In this document: in pieces, positions 35,332 to 37,812 of the stretch
Layout of the letters: every line of letters begins with the position of its first letter
Numbering within the stretch: the first letter of the stretch is position 1
Assembly: GCA_017856385.1 (NCBI GenBank)
Contig: JAFMFD010000014.1
Span: 1-37,812 of the forward strand
Origin: Actinomycetota bacterium
Lineage (GTDB): Bacteria; Actinomycetota; Actinomycetes; S36-B12
Reading direction: 5' to 3'
Length of the DNA: 37,812 nucleotides
Made by a program: the position numbers and the translations under genes
The notes under the pieces: model-generated
The model's input: only the letters and a program-made list of their open reading frames with translations
What the model was told of the DNA's origin: nothing
Database searches by the model: none

Positions 35332-35531
35332 TGGCCGAGCCGACGAAGAGCGTCCTCGTACCGCGGCAGGTGCTCGTCCAGGACTCGATCGAGCTCGTCA
35401 CGCTGGGCATGGCGGACCAGGTACTCATCCACCGCGTCGCGAACGGTCTCCTGCATCGATCGGCCTTCGAGGGCGGCCCGGGCCCGCAGGGCCTCGTGGG
35501 TCGCCTCGTCCAGTCTCAGCGTCATGGCCAT
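35328..35531 (-). CDS. Ribbon-helix-helix antitoxin
   Basis: 67 aa. Residues 3-42 form a ribbon-helix-helix DNA-binding domain (MTLRLDEATHEALRARAALE, then GRSMQETVRDAVDEYLVRH). The acidic/basic C-terminal helix probably wraps the toxin. It lies directly behind a large palindromic operator, and TACCAT sits 6 nt before the ATG, so the operon is very likely autoregulated. A second ATG two codons in is possible. Confidence 0.9.
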   Translation of the reverse strand: MAMTLRLDEATHEALRARAALEGRSMQETVRDAVDEYLVRHAQRDELDRVLDEHLPRYEDALRRLGQ

Positions 35532-35537
35532 GGGGGG

Positions 35538-35580
35538 ATGGTATCAGGGTGATACCACGATGCGGTATCACCCTGATACC
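35538..35580 (-). promoter_or_regulatory. Operator/promoter of the toxin-antitoxin operon
   Basis: Two perfect 17-bp inverted arms (35540-35556 and 35564-35580) flank 7 nt. Each arm is itself a palindrome, GGTATCA-N3-TGATACC, so four identical half-sites are present. The -10 box TACCAT (35538-35543) overlaps the arm nearest the start. Ribbon-helix-helix dimers bind such short palindromes in pairs, so the antitoxin is the expected ligand. Confidence 0.9.
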
Positions 35581-35589
35581 ACTCGGGGG

Positions 35590-35925
35590 TCAGGACGCCG
35601 CGCGCTCGGCCTTCATCCGGTCGACGCGAGAGCCGAGGTAGATGGCCGTCCACCACAGCGCCACGAAGATCGCGCCGATCACCAGCATCGCCCAGCCGAC
35701 CACCACGGCGCTGGCAAGCACGACCACCTGCAGGATCCACCCCACCGTGAGCCCGCCGCGCCGGCCCACTAGTCCGGCGCCGAGGATAAGGAGCACCATC
35801 AGGCCGATCCCGATCCCCCACGCGAGCGCGGTGTTGCGTACCGCGCCGTCCGAAGTCGCCAGGGACGTGGCCAGCAGGACGACGATCACCTCGATGCCGA
35901 GGACCGAGCGGCACAGGACGTTCAC
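35590..35925 (-). CDS. DUF4233 membrane protein
   Basis: 111 aa with four hydrophobic helices, opening MNVLCRSVLGIEVIVVLLA and containing GWILQVVVLASAVVVGWAM. It matches the actinobacterial DUF4233 family, regularly found between folC and ndk. The start overlaps the folC stop (ATGA). Function unknown. Confidence 0.9.
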   Translation of the reverse strand: MNVLCRSVLGIEVIVVLLATSLATSDGAVRNTALAWGIGIGLMVLLILGAGLVGRRGGLTVGWILQVVVLASAVVVGWAMLVIGAIFVALWWTAIYLGSRVDRMKAERAAS

Positions 35926-37271
35926 GGGGCACCTCCAGCCAGCATCATCCGGGCCTCTCCGACCAGCACCACCGAGCCGGTGACGAGAACTCCGCCCGCA
36001 TACTGCCCCGACTCCTCGGCGAGCGCGATCGCACGATCGAGCGCGTCGGCGAGCTCCGGCTCGACGAACACCCGGTCGGCGCTGAACACCTCGGCGGCGA
36101 GCGACCCGAGGGCGTCGGCGTCCAGGGCGCGCGGCGAGACCGGTGCGGTGACGACGACGCGGTCGAGCACCGGCTCCAGCGCCGTGAGGATGCCGAGCGC
36201 GTCCTTGTCGGCCAGCACGCCGACCACCCCCACCAGGTGGGTGAAGTCGAATGAGTCCTCGAGGGCCCGGGCGAGGGCCTGCGCGCCGTGCGGGTTGTGC
36301 GCGGCGTCGACCACGACGGTGGGCCCCCGCCGGACCACCTCGAGGCGGCCCGGGGAGGCCACGGTGGCGAAGCCCTCGCGCACGACATCCGCGTCAAGCG
36401 CGCCGACCCCGCCGAGGAAGGCCTCGACAGCGGCCAGCGCCACGGCGGCGTTGTGCGCCTGGTGCTCCCCGAACAGCGGCAGGAAGACCTCGTCGTACTC
36501 CGCGGCGAGGCCCTTCAGGACCAGCACCTGGCCACCGACCGCCATGCTGCGCGCCAGCACGCCGAACTCGATGCCCTCGCGCACCACGGAGGCATCCACC
36601 TCGACCGAGCGCGCCAGGAGCACCTCAGCCACCGAGACCTCCTGCTGCGCGAGCACCGCGATCGCGTCGAGCTTGATGATCCCCGCCTTCTCGCGGGCGA
36701 TCAGCTCGATCGTGTCGCCGAGGTACTCGCGGTGGTCCAGGCCGATCGGCGTGATGACGCTCACGGTGCCGTGGGCCACGTTGGTCGAGTCCCAGCCCCC
36801 GCCCATACCCACCTCCACGACGGCGACGTCGACCGGCGCATCGGCGAACGCCGCGAAGGCCAGGGCGGTGAGGATCTCGAAGTACGACAGCGGCGCGCTG
36901 CCGTCGGCGAGGGAGTTGGCGTCCACGACGGCCACGTAGGGCTCGACCTCCGCCCACGTCGCCAGGAGGCGCTCCGCGGAGATGGGCTCACCTTCCAGGC
37001 AGATGCGCTCTCGGGCGTCGGCCAGGTGCGGCGACGTGAACAGCCCGGTGCGCAGCCCGTGGGCGCGCAGCAGGGACTCGATCATCCGGGCCGTCGACGT
37101 CTTGCCATTGGTGCCCGTGACGTGGATGACCGGGAACGAGGACTGGGGAGTGCCGAGCAGGTCGGTGAGCGCGGCGATACGCGCGAGGGTCGGCTCGATG
37201 ACGTTCTCCGGCCACCGATTCTCGAGCGCGGCCCACAGCGCGGCGAGGTCGTCCTGCGCGGAGTCGGGCAC
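35922..37271 (-). CDS. folC: Folylpolyglutamate/dihydrofolate synthase
   Basis: 449 aa from the GTG at 37271. The Mur-ligase-type P-loop VTGTNGKTST (about 56-65), TSPHLADARERI, and the C-terminal VVVDAAHNPHGAQALARAL are all present. It adds glutamates to folates and may make dihydrofolate. The GTG is preferred because TAGACT lies exactly 7 nt upstream; an ATG at 37289 is six codons longer but would place the -10 box inside the coding region. Confidence 0.95.
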   Translation of the reverse strand: MPDSAQDDLAALWAALENRWPENVIEPTLARIAALTDLLGTPQSSFPVIHVTGTNGKTSTARMIESLLRAHGLRTGLFTSPHLADARERICLEGEPISAERLLATWAEVEPYVAVVDANSLADGSAPLSYFEILTALAFAAFADAPVDVAVVEVGMGGGWDSTNVAHGTVSVITPIGLDHREYLGDTIELIAREKAGIIKLDAIAVLAQQEVSVAEVLLARSVEVDASVVREGIEFGVLARSMAVGGQVLVLKGLAAEYDEVFLPLFGEHQAHNAAVALAAVEAFLGGVGALDADVVREGFATVASPGRLEVVRRGPTVVVDAAHNPHGAQALARALEDSFDFTHLVGVVGVLADKDALGILTALEPVLDRVVVTAPVSPRALDADALGSLAAEVFSADRVFVEPELADALDRAIALAEESGQYAGGVLVTGSVVLVGEARMMLAGGAP

Positions 37272-37276
37272 GTCAT

Positions 37277-37366
37277 CGAGTCTATTCATCCGCGAGCGGG
37301 CGGTTGGCGGGCCGCCAGACCGCCCGATCACCCCGATAAGCGCCCGCTCGCGGATGAATAGACTCG
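37277..37366. promoter_or_regulatory. Divergent folC/valS promoters in a perfect 26-bp inverted repeat
   Basis: The arms 37277-37302 and 37341-37366 are exact inverted copies separated by 38 nt. Each arm carries ATGAATAGACTCG, so each supplies a TAGACT -10 box pointing outward: 37279-37284 for folC (7 nt to GTG) and 37359-37364 for valS (8 nt to ATG). No good -35 was seen at 17 nt in either direction. Confidence 0.85.
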
Positions 37367-37372
37367 CGGCTC

Positions 37373-37812
37373 ATGAGCACCCGCCGCCTGCCCGAGAAGC
37401 CGACCCTGGACGGCATCGAGGCAAGGTGGGCGAAGGCGTGGGAGGAGCAGGGCACCTACCGCTTCGACCGGACCAAGGTGCGCGAGCAGGTCTACTCGAT
37501 CGACACCCCGCCGCCCACCGTCAGCGGATCCCTCCACGTCGGGCACGTGTTCTCCTACACGCACACCGACTGCATGGCCCGCTACAAGCGCATGCGCGGC
37601 CTCGAGGTGTTCTACCCGATGGGCTGGGACGACAACGGACTGCCGACCGAGCGCCGGGTGCAGAACTACTTCGGCGTGCGCTGCGACCCGAGCCTGCCCT
37701 ACGACCCCTCGTTCACTCCCCCTGAGGCGCCCGACGAGAAGAACCAGGTGCCCATCTCGCGCCGCAACTTCGTCGAGCTGTGCGAGCGGCTCACCGTCGA
37801 GGACGAGGTGGC
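37373..37812 (+). CDS. valS: Valyl-tRNA synthetase, N-terminal part, cut by window edge
   Basis: The first 146 residues are present. The HIGH motif is HVGH in GSLHVGHVFSYTHTD (about 53-67), followed by MGWDDNGLPTERRVQNYFGV, the form found in actinobacterial and archaeal-type ValS. The rest, including KMSKS, lies beyond the window. The ATG is 8 nt after a TAGACT box, so the transcript is probably leaderless. Confidence 0.96.
   Translation, partial: MSTRRLPEKPTLDGIEARWAKAWEEQGTYRFDRTKVREQVYSIDTPPPTVSGSLHVGHVFSYTHTDCMARYKRMRGLEVFYPMGWDDNGLPTERRVQNYFGVRCDPSLPYDPSFTPPEAPDEKNQVPISRRNFVELCERLTVEDEV

Noticed and set aside
1-37812. Insertion sequences or transposons
   Set aside because: No transposase-like product or terminal inverted repeats with target duplications were seen; the inverted repeat at folC/valS encloses only 38 nt.

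Overview
This window is a high-GC chromosomal segment from an actinobacterium (Actinomycetota). The evidence is the gene order valS-folC-DUF4233-ndk-mreBCD-mrdA-rodA-radical SAM/DUF2344-rne-rplU-rpmA-obgE-proB-proA-nadD-rsfS-phosphoglycerate mutase-tRNA-Ala, then leuS and comEA/comEC, which is a conserved actinobacterial block. ValS also has the actinobacterial/archaeal-type N-terminus, and many genes carry a TANNNT -10 box only 6-8 nt before the start codon (leaderless transcription). The genus cannot be fixed from the sequence alone.

Layout. 1-6513, minus strand: comEC (cut by the window edge), comEA, plsY, degV, a YcaQ-like DNA glycosylase and leuS. 6587-8689: a membrane-anchored IPT/TIG-repeat protein (minus) and a divergent EamA/DMT transporter (plus). 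8787-14281, plus strand: an accessory island. It holds a candidate structured non-coding RNA of about 255 nt with its own promoter and a strong intrinsic terminator. After it come two large proteins of unknown function (1104 and 563 aa) that share an N-terminal motif at identical residue positions and near-identical leaderless promoters. 14281-14440: three palindromic repeats spaced exactly 60 bp apart, ending at tRNA-Ala(GGC). 14573-24864, minus: central metabolism, ribosome and RNA processing genes (phosphoglycerate mutase family, rsfS, nadD, a 48-aa membrane protein, proA, an unknown gene, proB, obgE, rpmA, rplU, rne, DUF2344). 24868-32974, minus: radical SAM gene and the rod/elongasome set rodA, mrdA, mreD, mreC, mreB. 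33054-37271, minus: membrane alpha/beta hydrolase, ndk, a Doc-type toxin with ribbon-helix-helix antitoxin and its operator, DUF4233 and folC. valS starts divergently at 37373 and runs off the window. The folC/valS promoters lie in the two arms of a perfect 26-bp inverted repeat.

Most of the window is ordinary housekeeping. The least explained part is 8787-14440: RNA, paired giant helical proteins and tandem palindromes, all between conserved core genes. The two proteins have no signal peptide or enzyme motif that I can see. They look like long helical or disordered scaffold-like proteins ending in basic amphipathic 11-residue repeats. I do not know their function.
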